In this document: positions 25,169 to 36,883 of the stretch, piece by piece
Layout of the letters: every line of letters begins with the position of its first letter
Numbering within the stretch: the stretch's first letter is position 1
Translations under genes and position numbers: made by a program
Assembly: GCA_033980235.1 (NCBI GenBank)
Contig: CM067067.1
Location: forward strand, 6,204,289-6,268,288
Direction of reading: 5' to 3'
DNA from: Diadema setosum
Lineage: Eukaryota; Echinodermata; Echinoidea; Diadematoida; Diadematidae
DNA: 64,000 bases
The notes under the pieces: model-generated
What the model saw: the letters and a program-made list of their open reading frames with translations, nothing else
What the model was told of the DNA's origin: nothing
Database searches by the model: none

Positions 25169-25567
25169 TTAAAGGGATCGCATAGTTTTGGTTGAGACTT
25201 AATTTCAGGTTTCTAACTTTTTTTTTGTTGGGGTGAGATATAATGAGAAACCTTTTATAAAACATGAAAGAGCATGTAATTCCATGAGGAATTCAACGTT
25301 TATTTGATGAAAATTGGTTTTGAAATGGCTGAGATATCCAAAAAAGAGCGATTCTAATAAAGTGTGGGACCCACACTTTATTATGACCGCTTTGTTTTAC
25401 TTTGTTTTTGGATGTTTCAGTCATTGCAAACCCGATTTTCATCAAATAAACTTTGAATTCCGCTTAAAATGGAATGCTCTGTACTATAGCATAAGTGTTT
25501 TCTTGGTATCCCGCAAAAAGTAAAAAGCCCAATTCTCATCTCCACCAATACTGTACCATCCCTTTAA
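25169..25567. mobile_element. 399-bp palindromic MITE flanked by TTAA
   Basis: TTAA-AGGGAT at the left and ATCCCT-TTAA at the right mark the ends. The two arms match over most of their length (shared words include GTTTATTTGATGAAAAT and GAATTCAA on opposite strands). They meet at a 29-bp palindrome with one central unpaired base (25355-25383, core GTGTGGGACCCACAC). TTAA duplication is the hallmark of piggyBac-type insertion, so a piggyBac-related non-autonomous element is likely. No coding capacity. Confidence 0.88.
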
Positions 25568-26519
25568 ATTTGCAACACTATGAAAAAATATCAGAGCAAA
25601 ACTAACCTGTCAAGGCCGTAATAAGAGGTTCATTTTTGTTTTGTTTTTGTTTTTCTTGAAGCAACCATAACAAACGACATTCCCTGTGAAGGAAGTGAAT
25701 ATTGGGCGAGACACATACAGAACATCAATAAAGCAAGGGACACAGAATTAGTTGAAAGCGTCATATACACAGTTGTTTCATCCCAAATATCAGTGTTACC
25801 ATAAAAATGTTGAAGCTGATACAAGCAGTACCACTCTTGTCAATCAGGCGCACATATTCCGTACTTCCTTAATTGCTTGTATTGCAACTTCCGAGCCATG
25901 AAACGATTAAAACCTGACCATAATCAGACTCTAACAGACATTACACGGTCAATTAACATTCATTTCATGGGCTTCATCTGCTCAATCTCTTTTCTTCTTC
26001 TTCTTTCTTTTTACTATCACAACAGACTTAGAATGTGTTGATATAATGGAGTAATATGTCTTTATCATATGACTCAAAGATTATAAATCAAGGAAAAGTT
26101 GAGCATATTTTCTTTAGAATCCACCTTAATGATAACAATAACGCCTCTACACTACTAAAAATTATATCATACATTATGAATATCTTTTGATTACAATTTG
26201 CATAATTCTTCTTTGATTAGTGTTATTTTCAGCTATTACATTCCTTTCATATATTTGTTCATGAGGTATTCCACATGGTTTCAAAATTTACAAGCCCTTC
26301 ACATTTGATAAGAGTCAAATTTCTAGTTGCTCTCATCTCCATTCTTTGAATTTTCTGTTATCTACCAGTTTTTACTAATATGTTTATCTTATGATCCAGA
26401 AAGATTGTAAGAAAAGAGAATCATTTTTTTTTGGGGGGGGGGGGGGTGGGGGGGGGGGAGGGGGCATCACAATTTGTAGCGTCCTTGTTTCCATGAAGCC
26501 TTATTCATATGACATGAGC
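25568..26519. other. AT-rich non-coding DNA and poly-G run
   Basis: No gene seen. An interrupted poly-G run of about 30 bases occupies 26433-26464. Confidence 0.55.
26433..26464. repeat. Interrupted poly-G tract
   Basis: Runs of G of 14, 12 and 5 broken by single T and A. Potential G-quadruplex on the plus strand. Confidence 0.95.
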
Positions 26520-26830
26520 ACAACCCCCCAGTCACAAATGGAAATTTCCCAAAATGTGTGATCTGCTCGGAGAGAAATGTGGCACTCATTAGCGAGTTGG
26601 AGAAATAATTTGAGGCAAAAGAAGAGAGAGAAAAAGAGAGAGGGAGAGATCCCGGAGATTAATGCCGATTACACATCCTATAAATACCCGCTCTTGCTTG
26701 CAGGTAGTGATAAAGCTCGCCGCGTGAGTCTTACCTTGTCATAACAATATCTGACAGCAGCCTCCACACGGATAAATGGGTGGGGGGCCTGGGGTCACAT
26801 GACCAGGGTGTGCAGAGGAAGGATGAACAG
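26520..26830. promoter_or_regulatory. Candidate cis-regulatory block with TATA-like box
   Basis: Non-repetitive, CpG-bearing sequence between AT-rich flanks. It holds CATTAGCGAG (26587-26596), a GATTAATGCCGATTA pair of homeodomain-type cores (about 26656-26670) and TATAAATA (26679-26686) followed by CpG-rich sequence. The CATTAGCGAG word recurs in two other such blocks. No exon follows the TATA-like box within view, so an enhancer is as likely as a promoter. Confidence 0.35.
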
Positions 26831-27675
26831 GGTGTGGTGCATGATGGGAATTAAGAAGCTTGTCATGAAGAGCACTGTGACTCTTTTGATGTTATTCCAT
26901 CTATCTTTTTGATTTTGTTCGCAGCAGCTGGGGGAAAAAAAAAGTAAGATCCTCCAACTTTTGAGAAGATCTCACCGTCTCGCAGTGGCATTTGTCAACC
27001 TGTGCATGGTATGAAAGAACTAGCACAGGAAATCAAGACAGGTCATACATAGCTGGCTTCTAATTCTCTAGGTGAGCGAGTTGATTACTCACCATCTTCC
27101 TCGCAAAATATTTAATGAGTGGAACTTTTTCTCTCTCTCTTTTTTTCTGAGAAGGGGGAGATTTTGAGTTTCTAATCTATGACAGACCTCGGGGAAAAAG
27201 GTGCCAAAGTTAAATGAGAGAATATTTGCAAACACAGGAAATAAGGCATTTGTGACTGTAGTCCAACCCTTACATCATAAGTAAAAAAAAATGTAAATGA
27301 ATTGGTTTGCCTCATTAAGCTTCTGCAGTGTTTTGAGAAATGATTTCCTCAAGTTCAGTGAATGTTGGCTCTTTGTTCTTCAAATTATCTATCTCAATCA
27401 CGGAAGACGATTATACTAATAATTACATACAGTATCAAGACATTGATAAACAAAGTACCTAAGTAACAATTAGTAAAAAACAAACAAAAACAAAAGAAAT
27501 TTACATTTCTTTGTTGTTCTGACTGTATAAGGGATTTGAAACTTGTAACAATCTTACAATGTGGGCAGAAAGATGAGATAACCATTCTGAAACCTCTGAA
27601 AAAAAAAAGAAATACAAGGGGATGAGCTTGAAGAAAAATTTCACTCAATGTTCAAGATAGCCGACTGCCATAGAT
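26831..27675. other. Non-coding DNA, no gene seen
   Basis: AT-rich with A-runs; frames are short and unrecognised. Confidence 0.5.
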
Positions 27676-27860
27676 GGAAACAAGAACAGTGAGAGTTTCA
27701 GTGAGATTTGGCAGAAAGAAATTTGTGAAATTGTCAAGTTTCACACATTTTTCACAAGACAGGTACATCAGTAGCAACCATTAGTTGAAGTGATGATGTC
27801 AAGGTCTCACATATCTTCCACAGAACTACAACAAATCTTCACAAACTTCCCTTATTGTGG
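27676..27860 (+). mobile_element. One-arm copy of the foldback MITE family
   Basis: GAGAGTTTCAGTGAGATTTG, then GTGAAATTGTCAAGTTTCAC, an A/T-rich gap, then GATGATGTCAAGG follow the same order as the arms of 62690-63260. The second arm is not apparent. Confidence 0.5.
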
Positions 27861-30525
27861 CAGAAAATAAAAAGAGGAAATATTATTTCCTTTGCATTAT
27901 ACAGTTGCTGCATTGCAATAAGCTAACAACAATAAATCTACCTCCCTGGTTGTGAACCATATCACCATTTACTGAAAACATCTAAAGCTTCGAAATTCCA
28001 TCACGTATTTAATGAGGGAATTAATTTTCATGTTCAGCTCTCATTTATCTTTTCTTGTTCTGTTTGTTTGACTTCACTTAAAACCAATCAATTTTACGGG
28101 TCAAGTCATGTTATCACAGCACTTGACCAGTGTGAGTGAGCAAATTGGCTGGCTGATTGTACGACAAGGCTACATAGCCCTGAATAGGTCCAGGGACATG
28201 AAATGAACAAAGGAAATTAGCTTACAATGCTATTCAGAATAGCACAAAAAGAAATAAAACAAAATTAGCAGAGAAAGAGAGAACGAAACATAGTGTGTGA
28301 GAGGGAGAGAGCAATCATGCTCAACTGCTTGAATAAAGCAAAAAACAAAAACCACAGTCTAAGGATAATTAGCAGATGACCTAGCAAGCGCTCACAAGTG
28401 ATGAATTCTCAATCAGCACCCATCTGGAACTTATCGGTTGGACTGAGGCTTGGGAGACAATGCACACTGGGCCTGCCCATGGTGAAAGGCTTGCAATCAA
28501 CATGGCATGTCGTCTGCCAACCATGACCTTCCTAAACAATTAACGGAAAAATAAGAAGTGGAAAAGCAATGCTCCAGATGTACATCAATGTATGAGGATT
28601 ATGGATTTCAGCAAGCGCACTGGACAAGGGAGAGCACAATCGTTGAAAGCTAAATCTCTCAACTTTTCAGAAACACCTGTTCCATGTCATTTCATCAGTG
28701 CTATTTTCATACGCTAAAACTTTCATTGAACTATCAAACAATTATTGAATTTGCATTTTTGTCCTCAGGCTATGGAATTTCAAAGGAGTTAAATCAGGCC
28801 AAGCACTGTATGCAATATTCAAGATATATTTCTTCCAGATATAGATTATGACTTTCTGGTAAATAATTTTCCATTGTCTCTGAGATACAAGGCAACTTAA
28901 AAAGAGAAGCAAAAAAATAGCCATCCTTCCTCACTCAAAAGCAAAGGCTTGAAACTTGCTCCAAAAAATATGTCTACGCCATCATGGTTGGCATGTACGA
29001 CTTTTGATGATTCATCATTCATAAATGCCAAAATATAAGCATTTGTCCTGTAAATTTTGATATGTTAGATTCAGTCAATATGTTAGATCTAGTCTCCAAC
29101 ATCTCTACTGGGATGGACCTGTTATTAATCTAGGTGTTGGCTCATATTGCTCAATCTAACTGATCATGGCGCGCTCTTAGTGGCAGCCTTCCAGTCCAAT
29201 TTCCTCAACATTACCACTTTGATGCACATTCATCAGAGCTAGGTAAAACCTGACCACTGCACACCTATTTTACTGCATTATTCACTATTCCATCACACAG
29301 ACAAAATGCCTGGCATGGTAGTAATAGATAGTGAACACGAGCTGCGCTTGCACTCTTGGTAGATTTCACGTCTTCAAGATATCATTTTTTTTGTGAAGAC
29401 TGCTGCCAAAAATTTCCATCAAGCATCCACACTGTGCCAAGAAAAACCATGGAAAATTCACTGGTACAGGCCAATACATGTCCATGTCCACTGGAGAATG
29501 CAAGCAATAACAGATATGGACTAGAAATGTATCTTAAACAGGCCACTGGGATATCTTCCAGAAAGGACATTTGTTGCCTTGTTCATCACTGCAAAATGTT
29601 GTGAAAATTTTTGGGCTGCGTGAGATTCCTCCTCCGAAGTAGGAATTTTTGCTGGAAACAAAACTGGAACATTTTTTTTTTTAATTTATATCTGCTGGGG
29701 CTATCATTGATAGAGAATAATAGATGAACATGTGTATAAATAGACAGCTATTACATACATATACATATATAAATACATACATACATACATGTACATACAT
29801 ACATAAATGCCTTTCTTCCTAAAACTTATACTACAGGAGATAATTTTAGAGATTTGCTCAGCATAAAAAGAACAAAGACCAGGGTAATCTTATCATTTGC
29901 TATGGCACACATAATTATGTTATTAACATGTTGGTATCATGGAAATTTGAGTTGTTCTGTGAGATATATCGGATTATTTTGACCAATTTTGTCTCATGGG
30001 GAAAAATGGAAAATGTCTACAGTTTTTTTTATCAAATAGACTGAGAATGAAATTGAATATATAGAGAAGCAAAAGAAAATTCTACAAGATGTGAGAGGGG
30101 TGGGATGATAGCCAATCAAAACATGTTGTAAATCCTCCCAAATGGATGACTGCAGTTTTATGCAAATATCATTAGAATGTACAGGATTTTCCAGATTTAA
30201 AAATTTGCTCTTCACTGATTGACAAAGTGTCAGTGATATTTTCTACGCAGCATGAATAGATCTGTTGCCTTTGTTTCTTGATTTAGTCTTTAGCTTTTCA
30301 GCTCAAGTTTATATATATTTCAACTTGAACAAAGGAATCATACATATGACAAATTAACAACATTCTCACAAAAAAATAAATTAGAGTACTTGAAGAAATA
30401 CATAAAATCATGTGTAGACAAGAACATATATATCTGAAGGTACATGTGGAGGCCGGAGACCATCATTGATAAGCAATTGGCTTGACTAGGATAAATATAT
30501 CATTTACTTCATAACATATATCATT
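27861..30525. other. Non-coding AT-rich DNA, no gene seen
   Basis: Short frames only. An ATAC tetranucleotide repeat sits at 29752-29805. No transposon termini identified. Confidence 0.5.
29752..29805. repeat. ATAC tetranucleotide microsatellite
   Basis: Imperfect tandem TACA units with a few TATA and GTAC variants. Confidence 0.9.
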
Positions 30526-30621
30526 ATATCGTCTGTTGAGAATGAGAAGGGCTTTAAGTTGTCTCGAACACTATGGGTTTTGTGGCAACTTAACGCCCTT
30601 ATCATTCTCAGCCGATGATAT
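30526..30621. mobile_element. Small hairpin MITE with GAGAATGA(G/T)AAGGGC arms
   Basis: The left arm ATATCGTCTGTTGAGAATGA...GGGCTTTAAGTTG pairs with the right arm read in reverse (ATATCATCGGCTGAGAATGA...GGGCGTTAAGTTG), about 30 of 36 positions. The loop is about 34 bp and includes ACTATGGGTTTTGTGG. Flanking ATATAT-rich DNA hides the true ends. Confidence 0.7.
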
Positions 30622-31518
30622 CAACATATATCAACATAACATATATGTTGTTTTCTAATTATCTCCTTTTTCTACATAAAGGAACAACATCCCCCCCCCC
30701 CAAAAAAAAAAAGAAAGAAAAAGAAAATATACTTGAACATAAAGCCAAAGAGGAAAATATATAGGGGATATAACTAGATAAAGCTGGATATGAGGGGACA
30801 CAGAAAGGGTTACCTGAATAGGGAGAAGTTGAGAAAACAGAAGGGATAGTAATAGTATTCTTGTGTACATGTAATGATACTTGTTTTGTCGCAAATGAAA
30901 AATCATTCTGAATACCTATTGTCAGATTTATCTGTCTGTCTGCCTTTATTCTCTCTCGTTCTTTCTCTCAAATCTCTTTTTTTAAAGACACGAGTCAGAC
31001 AGAGGAATCATAATGGAATGAGATATTCACAGAGGCCATGTATACAGCAGCAGATGTAACAATAACCATCTCAAATCTGTTGACAATGGTCCAAGGCATA
31101 ATCTCTGGAGTAGCTGATGCCAGATTAGGCCAATCTCCACAGAACAATGGCCTTTGATTAGTCAATGCTGACTTCATTGTGGTTACTTCATAATGACATA
31201 GAAATAGATATCAGTATCAGAAAAAGTCAGTTGAATGTTCTAGGAATCTCTTCAATGTGCATGCATTTCTTAACTGTATCTTTGTCACATATATCACATC
31301 ACCCGACTTCGGCAAAAAAAAAATAAAATAAAAAATTAGAGAAATATGTGAAGAAAAACAATTGAAGATTTGAATCCAACTATGGAAAAATCTAGCAAGA
31401 GAGACACGTTCAGAAAAAAAAAAAATTGCAAAATCTCAGGAAAGACACAAACAAACTTAATTTATTCCTACCTCATCTGCTCATTTGAGGACTAGACAAG
31501 TCAGCCTTGGTTTGTGTA
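30622..31518. other. Non-coding DNA with C/A runs
   Basis: A poly-C/poly-A run at 30690-30712; otherwise unremarkable AT-rich DNA. Confidence 0.5.
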
Positions 31519-31734
31519 CTGTAAAACACAATATTTTCGCAGCATGAAATTTTCAAAAAGGGGAGCCGACGGCCTTATTCGCAGCATGAAATTTTCATGA
31601 GTTGCCTCTAACATTCAATGCATATAGTATATAAGTATAGACAAGATCTTTAGCGTGCATTTTGATTTTGCGAAACTCTGCTCTTGCGAAATTTGTGAAA
31701 CTAAAATGCATTCAAACATTCCTCGTTTTACAGT
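31519..31734. mobile_element. 216-bp MITE with ACTGTAAAAC ends
   Basis: ACTGTAAAACACAATATTTT at the left pairs with the reversed right end ACTGTAAAACGAGGAATGTTT. The right half carries the family words (GTGCATTTT, GCGAAATTTGTGAAA) shared with 22535-22633 and 49407-49500. A 20-bp exact direct repeat, TTCGCAGCATGAAATTTTCA, occurs at 31536-31555 and 31578-31597, which appears to be a duplication inside this copy. Confidence 0.75.
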
Positions 31735-33229
31735 TTATGTATGGCCCATTTTGGAGACGAAAAAGCATGGAGAGTTATTGTAATTGACCTCAAGGCAGGT
31801 GATGTAACACTACACAGGGTCAATCACAGTTATGGTAAAAAACTGCAATATGCTGAAATTTACTAAGCAACTGTGATACAAGCCACCTGAAACCTCATCA
31901 GAAAAGCTCCACCAGATTGGCATTTTTTTGTCATTTTTCTAACTTTGCATAGAGTTTGCAGTAAAATTTTCATTATTATGGTTACTGTTATCATTTTTAT
32001 AATGTCACTTGATATCATAGAGAGGGGCACATGCAAAGTGTACAGCCAGCCAGCAAGGGTATTTTTTTACATCATAGTAGTACTTACACGTAGTAAACTG
32101 GCAAGCCCATTGCAATTGTGTATTGCCACGGGGAAAATTCAAATTTTTTCCTCCAGTGCTACAACAGCATGTGATTTTCTGTTACGATGTTAATGGAAAA
32201 GTAAGACGTTGCAAATTTTACAACATCCAAATGAGATTATCCACTTATTCAATCAATCATCCGGTCATAAATGGGGGCACATGCATCGTATCATGAAATA
32301 AAGGAAGAATTAGGTCCAACATCCTTTAGACCACATGCAGGTAACTTACAAAAAACTGCATCTTACAAATATATAAGATGTTACAAGAACTTGCAGCCCA
32401 GCAAGCTGTATACTAATAATTTAGAAGGTAAGCTGATACACACTACACAGTCTCTTTGAATCGATAGCACAGAATGGTCAGGGAAATAAGGCAACAACAA
32501 ACATAACAGACAAAACCTAATAACCTAAACCTACCAGAGAGATAATATTAGAGAGGAAGAGTTACACTACCAATTGGTGGGTAGAACATGAGTAAAGATA
32601 AACCAATTGTGGGCGAAGCATAGTACCGTGACAGAATCGATTGCTGTATCCAGTCAGGCTTGCTAGGTTACCTACTTCCACTGTCAGCTAAAATCAGCAA
32701 CAAGTTGAGATCCACTGGTGTTGATGAAAAGTGACAGATTCTAATGCTAGGGCATCATAATGTGGTGTTCTACTCCTGTTGACTGCCTAACTATAGTCTC
32801 TTCTTATAAGACCTGGCACAAGGAGGAAAAAAAAAGAGATGGATTTTCAAAAGAATATATAGATAGCAAGATAGAGAAACAGAGAGAAAGATAGAGAAAG
32901 AAGAAATGAAAAGAAAAGGGAGATGGTACAAAATGCAACTGGTAAAAAACAAAAATAAATAAGGGGAAAAAAGAGCAGGGAGAAAAAGATAAATTGAGAG
33001 GAAAGAATCTAGCATGCCAAGTTATGACAAAGAGTGATTCATGCAATCAATTATGTAGGTATGTAAGCAGTGAGAATGAATGAGATACAGACAGACAGAC
33101 AGAGACAGAGTGAGAGACAGACAGACAGACAGACAGACAGAAAGAGAGAGAGAGAGAGAAAGGGAGGGGCAGGGAGAAAAAAAAAGATTATAAAAAAGAG
33201 AGAATTATTAATGAGATTGAGGCTCTAAT
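31735..33229. other. Non-coding AT-rich DNA and purine-rich tracts
   Basis: 32820-33180 is strongly purine-rich and includes AGAC/AG simple repeats. The remainder is AT-rich without a gene. Confidence 0.55.
33087..33159. repeat. AGAC tetranucleotide and AG microsatellite
   Basis: Two ACAG/ACAGAC arrays separated by GTGAGAG, then about 8 AG units. Confidence 0.93.
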
Positions 33230-33540
33230 GAGTTCAAGGTGTAACCATCACCGAACAATTTGTATTTCATCCGGCCGAAGCACTGCATGGCCCACGAGGT
33301 GATTGAAAGCATCTACCTTTTAGGCCGAGCCACTTCCTGCGAATTCTCGTCATTGCACGCACTCGGACTTTCTGGCTCCAGCCGGCATTACTCGGATGGG
33401 GGATTGGGGATGGTGGGGGGGGGGGGGGGGGGGGGGAGTGCGGGATAGAAGAAGACCAAGTTAAAGTCCTGACACAAATGAGTTCATCGTTGTTATCCAT
33501 CATGGAATTATCCCTGCACTCTCCCCTTTCTCTCATTTAC
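33230..33540. other. CpG-richer block ending in poly-G
   Basis: GC-rich, non-repetitive sequence from 33265 to 33405 followed by a G run of 22 (33415-33436). No domain in the overlapping frames. Confidence 0.35.
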
Positions 33541-33560
33541 AAGTACATCCACCACAAATA

Positions 33561-33735
33561 CAGTCAACTTTGCCTAAGTTGAATCTATTTGGACTGAAGA
33601 ACAGCTTCTACTTAGAAAAAATTTGACTTATGAGGGATTAAAATTAATAGAATATAAAGAGAAGAGGACTTGAAAAGACCTTTGACTTTCGCAATTATTT
33701 GACTTATGCGAGGTTGACTTAAGCAAGGTTGACTG
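33561..33735. mobile_element. 175-bp pogo-type MITE with TA duplication
   Basis: CAGTCAACTTTGCCTAAGTT at the left and, reversed, CAGTCAACCTTGCTTAAGTC at the right are inverted termini flanked by TA (33559-33560 and 33736-33737). CAGT/ACTG ends with TA duplication place it in Tc1/mariner, and the ends resemble pogo/Tigger elements. Internal TTGACTTATG copies on both sides look like subterminal repeats. Confidence 0.85.
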
Positions 33736-34258
33736 TACTCAAAATTTCCCATTTCCATATGCTGTGGCAAAATACTGCTGGTGACAACAGCTACTAGACC
33801 CCCCCCCCCCAATATTTGATATGCCTTTCATTTTCTTTTATCCTTTATTTTTCATCATTACTTGACATTTTTCTCTTCTTTTATACAATGATCGGGGGCA
33901 CTTTACTGTCGTCAGTTAATCCATGATTTGCTTTTTCATACCCACCCAATCCACAAACACTGATCATATCAGATTACCCCTTTTTTTTAATCATTAGTCA
34001 TATCAAAAGGCAAAGTGCCAAACCATGCATGTATTTAGATATTAGTAGAGCAACAGAGAAGTTTCTTTTGTTTTGAGTAACTCTCCTGATGTTCTGATTC
34101 ATAAACCAGCTCCGAAAGCTCTTTCAGTACACTAATCCGATTTCTGAATTATGCCTGAGGCAGCCTTAGTGGCCAGACAAACAAGAAAATGCACAATTAT
34201 CACTTTTGTATAATCCTTGTAGGAATGTTGCTATGTAACTGCTGGTTTTCCAGTGATT

Positions 34259-34259
34259 G

Positions 34260-34309
<50 letters not shown>
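34259..34309. repeat. TG/CA dinucleotide microsatellite
   Basis: About 25 uninterrupted TG units. Confidence 0.98.
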
Positions 34310-34313
<4 letters not shown>

Positions 34314-34717
34314 ACAACTACAGAAAATATACAAGAATACAGATAAAGGAAAGAACCTCTTTGTGATAGAATGGAAAGAACCTCTTTTTGATAGAATAGA
34401 AAATGCGTGCTTAGGGACTATATATTAGCACACATTATATCTTCCACAGGAAAATATTCCTTTCAAGGATAGAGAGTCATTGGCTGAAATGCACGAGGTG
34501 TTCAAGGTCACAGAAAAATTTATGTGTAAGATGACTATGATCAGAGTTTAGATGGGACAAACTCTGATGGGAGAACCTGTGAAACAAAAATGGATTCCAA
34601 CTTCTGTATATCGCATGCTCTTCATCCACTGTTTTTACTTGCATAATACGTAGGAATACATAGGGTCTTACCATTTGAGGCTTCCCCACTTTTTCTTTCT
34701 TTCTTTTTTTTTTCACC

Positions 34718-34830
34718 CCGGAAGTGGCACCAGAAAACTAAAGCTAAGCCCCCACCCCTTTTTTGTTTTTTTGCTTGTCAGCTGATTAAGACCAGAAGTG
34801 GTGCCAGAAATATAAACTGGGCTCCCCCTA
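34718..34830 (+). repeat. Two-copy degenerate tandem repeat (GAAGTGGYRCCAGAAA)
   Basis: GAAGTGGCACCAGAAAACTAAAGC at 34721 and GAAGTGGTGCCAGAAATATAAACT at 34795 are 74 bp apart; each is followed by a C-rich stretch (GCCCCCACCCC; GGCTCCCCCTA). Probably a remnant of a larger dispersed repeat. Confidence 0.65.
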
Positions 34831-34849
34831 CACTTTTAAAAATGCAGTG

Positions 34850-35470
34850 TTAAAAGATATTCCGGGGAAAAAAAAGAGTAAAATCTAACAAGCATCACAG
34901 TGAAGATTTTATCATAATAGGATAAAGAGTAGGGAAGTTATGAAATTGTGAATTTTCAAGATTTTCGCAAAATAGTTCTTGAACAGTCAACATGAATATG
35001 CAAATTGAGAGTTGATGATATCATCGCCTCACAATTTGCCACATAGTTTGTATATAAACTCTTGACATTTCCAGTTTTGTTATGTATGTTTTTTGTTTTT
35101 TTGTTTTGTTTGTTTTGTTTTGTTTTTTTGTTTTTTTTTTTTGTTTTGTTTTTTTTTTTTTGGGGGGGGGGGGTTTCCGAACACAATTATGCCTCAGCAG
35201 TCTCAAATCCTAACATACCTAACTGATGATTATTTTGAAGATATTCAGGCAGGAATAACATGTGTACACTTTGACAGCAGAAAAACTGAATTTTCATATT
35301 TCTTTATACAATCAATGGAATCTTATGTGGTGATGACATCATCAGCTCACTCAATTGCATATTCATATCAAGTGTTTAAGAACTGTTTTGCAAAACTTAA
35401 TGAATCTCAAAAATTTCACAGCTTCTTTACTTTTAACTTGATTTTGATTTCACTGTTGTGCTTGTAACAT
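34850..35470. mobile_element. Foldback MITE, full-length copy (family also at 63568)
   Basis: Starts with TTAA and is collinear with 63568-64000 over its whole visible length (GTTCTTGAACAGTCA, ACATAGTTTGTATATAAA, ATCCTAACATA, GATGACATCATC). Its arms are inverted: the left GAATATGCAAATTGAGAG pairs with the right arm, reversed, GAATATGCAATTGAGTGAG. A T/G simple repeat (35089-35173) lies in the middle. Both arms bear POU-octamer-like ATGCAAAT/ATGCAATT. No coding capacity. The right boundary is approximate. Confidence 0.75.
35089..35173. repeat. TTTTG low-complexity tract ending in poly-G
   Basis: T-rich TTTTG units, then T12 and G12, embedded in the foldback element. Phenylalanine-rich translations of it are artefacts. 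Confidence 0.95.
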
Positions 35471-35475
35471 TTTAC

Positions 35476-35869
35476 CCATTCTATTTAGACTAACTATAGT
35501 ATGAAATTTCCCTTTCTGTCACGCATTCCCTCTCAAATTGAAAGTAATGGAATTGAAGACATTTTCCATGTTTAAATGACTCAGTTATATTAGTTGTGAC
35601 CTCACAAATATTCCATTATTTTTTCTTTTATTTATGTCTCATTTCAATTAAACTTCCCCTGTCAATCACTTAATATCTTACAATTAACTTATTTATGTGG
35701 CAGTATTACACTAAACATTTTCACTACAATAGCATTTTGACTCTATATGATTAGCCTGCTGTTAACATCCTTTGATCATTTGACTCACAAGATTCACACT
35801 GGCAACATTTTTTGTCTTTGTTTACAAACATCCACCATGATGTTATCACTGGAAGGGAAATAGATAGCT
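35476..35869. other. AT-rich non-coding DNA
   Basis: Nothing recognisable. Confidence 0.5.
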
Positions 35870-36320
35870 TATAGGAGTCTCGAGCTTTTATCACGACGAG
35901 CTATTTAGAAGTGAAGGGAAGACACCAGGAGAAGGAAGAGGTAATGGATGCAGGAGCCGCAAGATAGATGGTAACGGGAGATCAATGACCAGAAAATGAC
36001 CCAAATGAGAAAGATAAATCAAACATCTCAGCACGGACCTTCATTAAAACAGGATTGGTTATGAGTCAAAGCAAACGAGCGCCGTCAAAATTAATAACTG
36101 GCACTCGCTAATGGGTGCACCGCAGAAGATGCAGGAAGCCCCCGGCTCCGGCCGGTCGGCGCATCGAGATCCCCCTCGACTGGCCATCAGCCCCCTCGCT
36201 CCCTTTCACCCTGCAACGCACCCCTCAAATACTGGGGGACAGAGTGGATGATCACTTCAAAAAGGGAATAAACGGCAGATTATTTTCAGTATGAACAGCT
36301 GGCGAGCAGCGAGCAGATAT
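35870..36320. promoter_or_regulatory. Candidate cis-regulatory block
   Basis: GC/CpG-richer, non-repetitive. It contains TGAGTCA (36062-36068, an AP-1-type core), ATTGG just upstream, AAATTAATAAC and CTCGCTAATG (36104-36113), the reverse complement of CATTAGCGAG found at 26.6 and 41.1 kb. The 36135-36200 stretch is CpG-dense. Assignment as an enhancer is inference from composition and motifs. Confidence 0.35.
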
Positions 36321-36584
36321 ATTTGCTGGCTTATATCGGGAGATTTTTTTTTTTCAACCACGCGCCAATGGGCAGGAAACTATTTGAAGAGGGATGCCCT
36401 TGACTCTTGTTCCATTTTTTCTCTTTTCCATTAAGCTTGAAAAATTCAGAAAAATTGGTATTTTTACTCACACACACATCTTCTGGATCCATTATCCAGC
36501 CACTTCGTCTTTCAATGAGCCGGAAGCTTAAGTCTCCTGGCACAAACGTTGTTAATGGAAACTTGATATGTTTTTATCTTTCAG

Positions 36585-36631
36585 GAGTTTCGATCAAGTT
36601 TTGGACGACAATATTACAATATTCTGAGTTG
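36585..36631 (+). CDS. Possible 47-nt internal exon, unknown protein
   Basis: A pyrimidine-rich acceptor (TTTTTATCTTTCAG) ends at 36584 and a perfect consensus donor GTGAGT starts at 36632, after TTG. Two of three frames are open; one reads EFRSSFGRQYYNILS. Forty-seven nucleotides is short but within the range of microexons. The paired strong signals are the only evidence; no flanking exon was identified, so this may be a chance coincidence or belong to a gene that spans the window. Confidence 0.22.
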
Positions 36632-36883
36632 GTGAGTGCCATCAGGTCATCAAAAGAAGGAAGGGGAATACTACTTTAAAAAAATATAAATTCTTATTTT
36701 CAAAGTATCGAAGAGAGTTTCCCTAAGGTTTATGGTTTAAAGATAATACCTCTTAAAAATATCTCAAAGAAAAAGACAGAGATATAACAAACATCATTTA
36801 AAATGAAAGCATGGTGTTTGATCTTAGATAAAGTTACCAACACACACATGACAATCATAAATGAATATGTATATAAATAGAAA
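36632..36883. other. AT-rich non-coding DNA
   Basis: No recognisable feature. Confidence 0.5.

Larger units (their letters stand above)
33736..34849. other. Non-coding DNA with TG repeat and tandem duplication
   Basis: Holds the TG microsatellite at 34259-34309 and the degenerate duplication at 34718-34830. No gene. Confidence 0.55.

Noticed and set aside
33087..33159. CRISPR-like array
   Set aside because: The repeats are tetranucleotide simple repeats with no spacers; a eukaryotic microsatellite.
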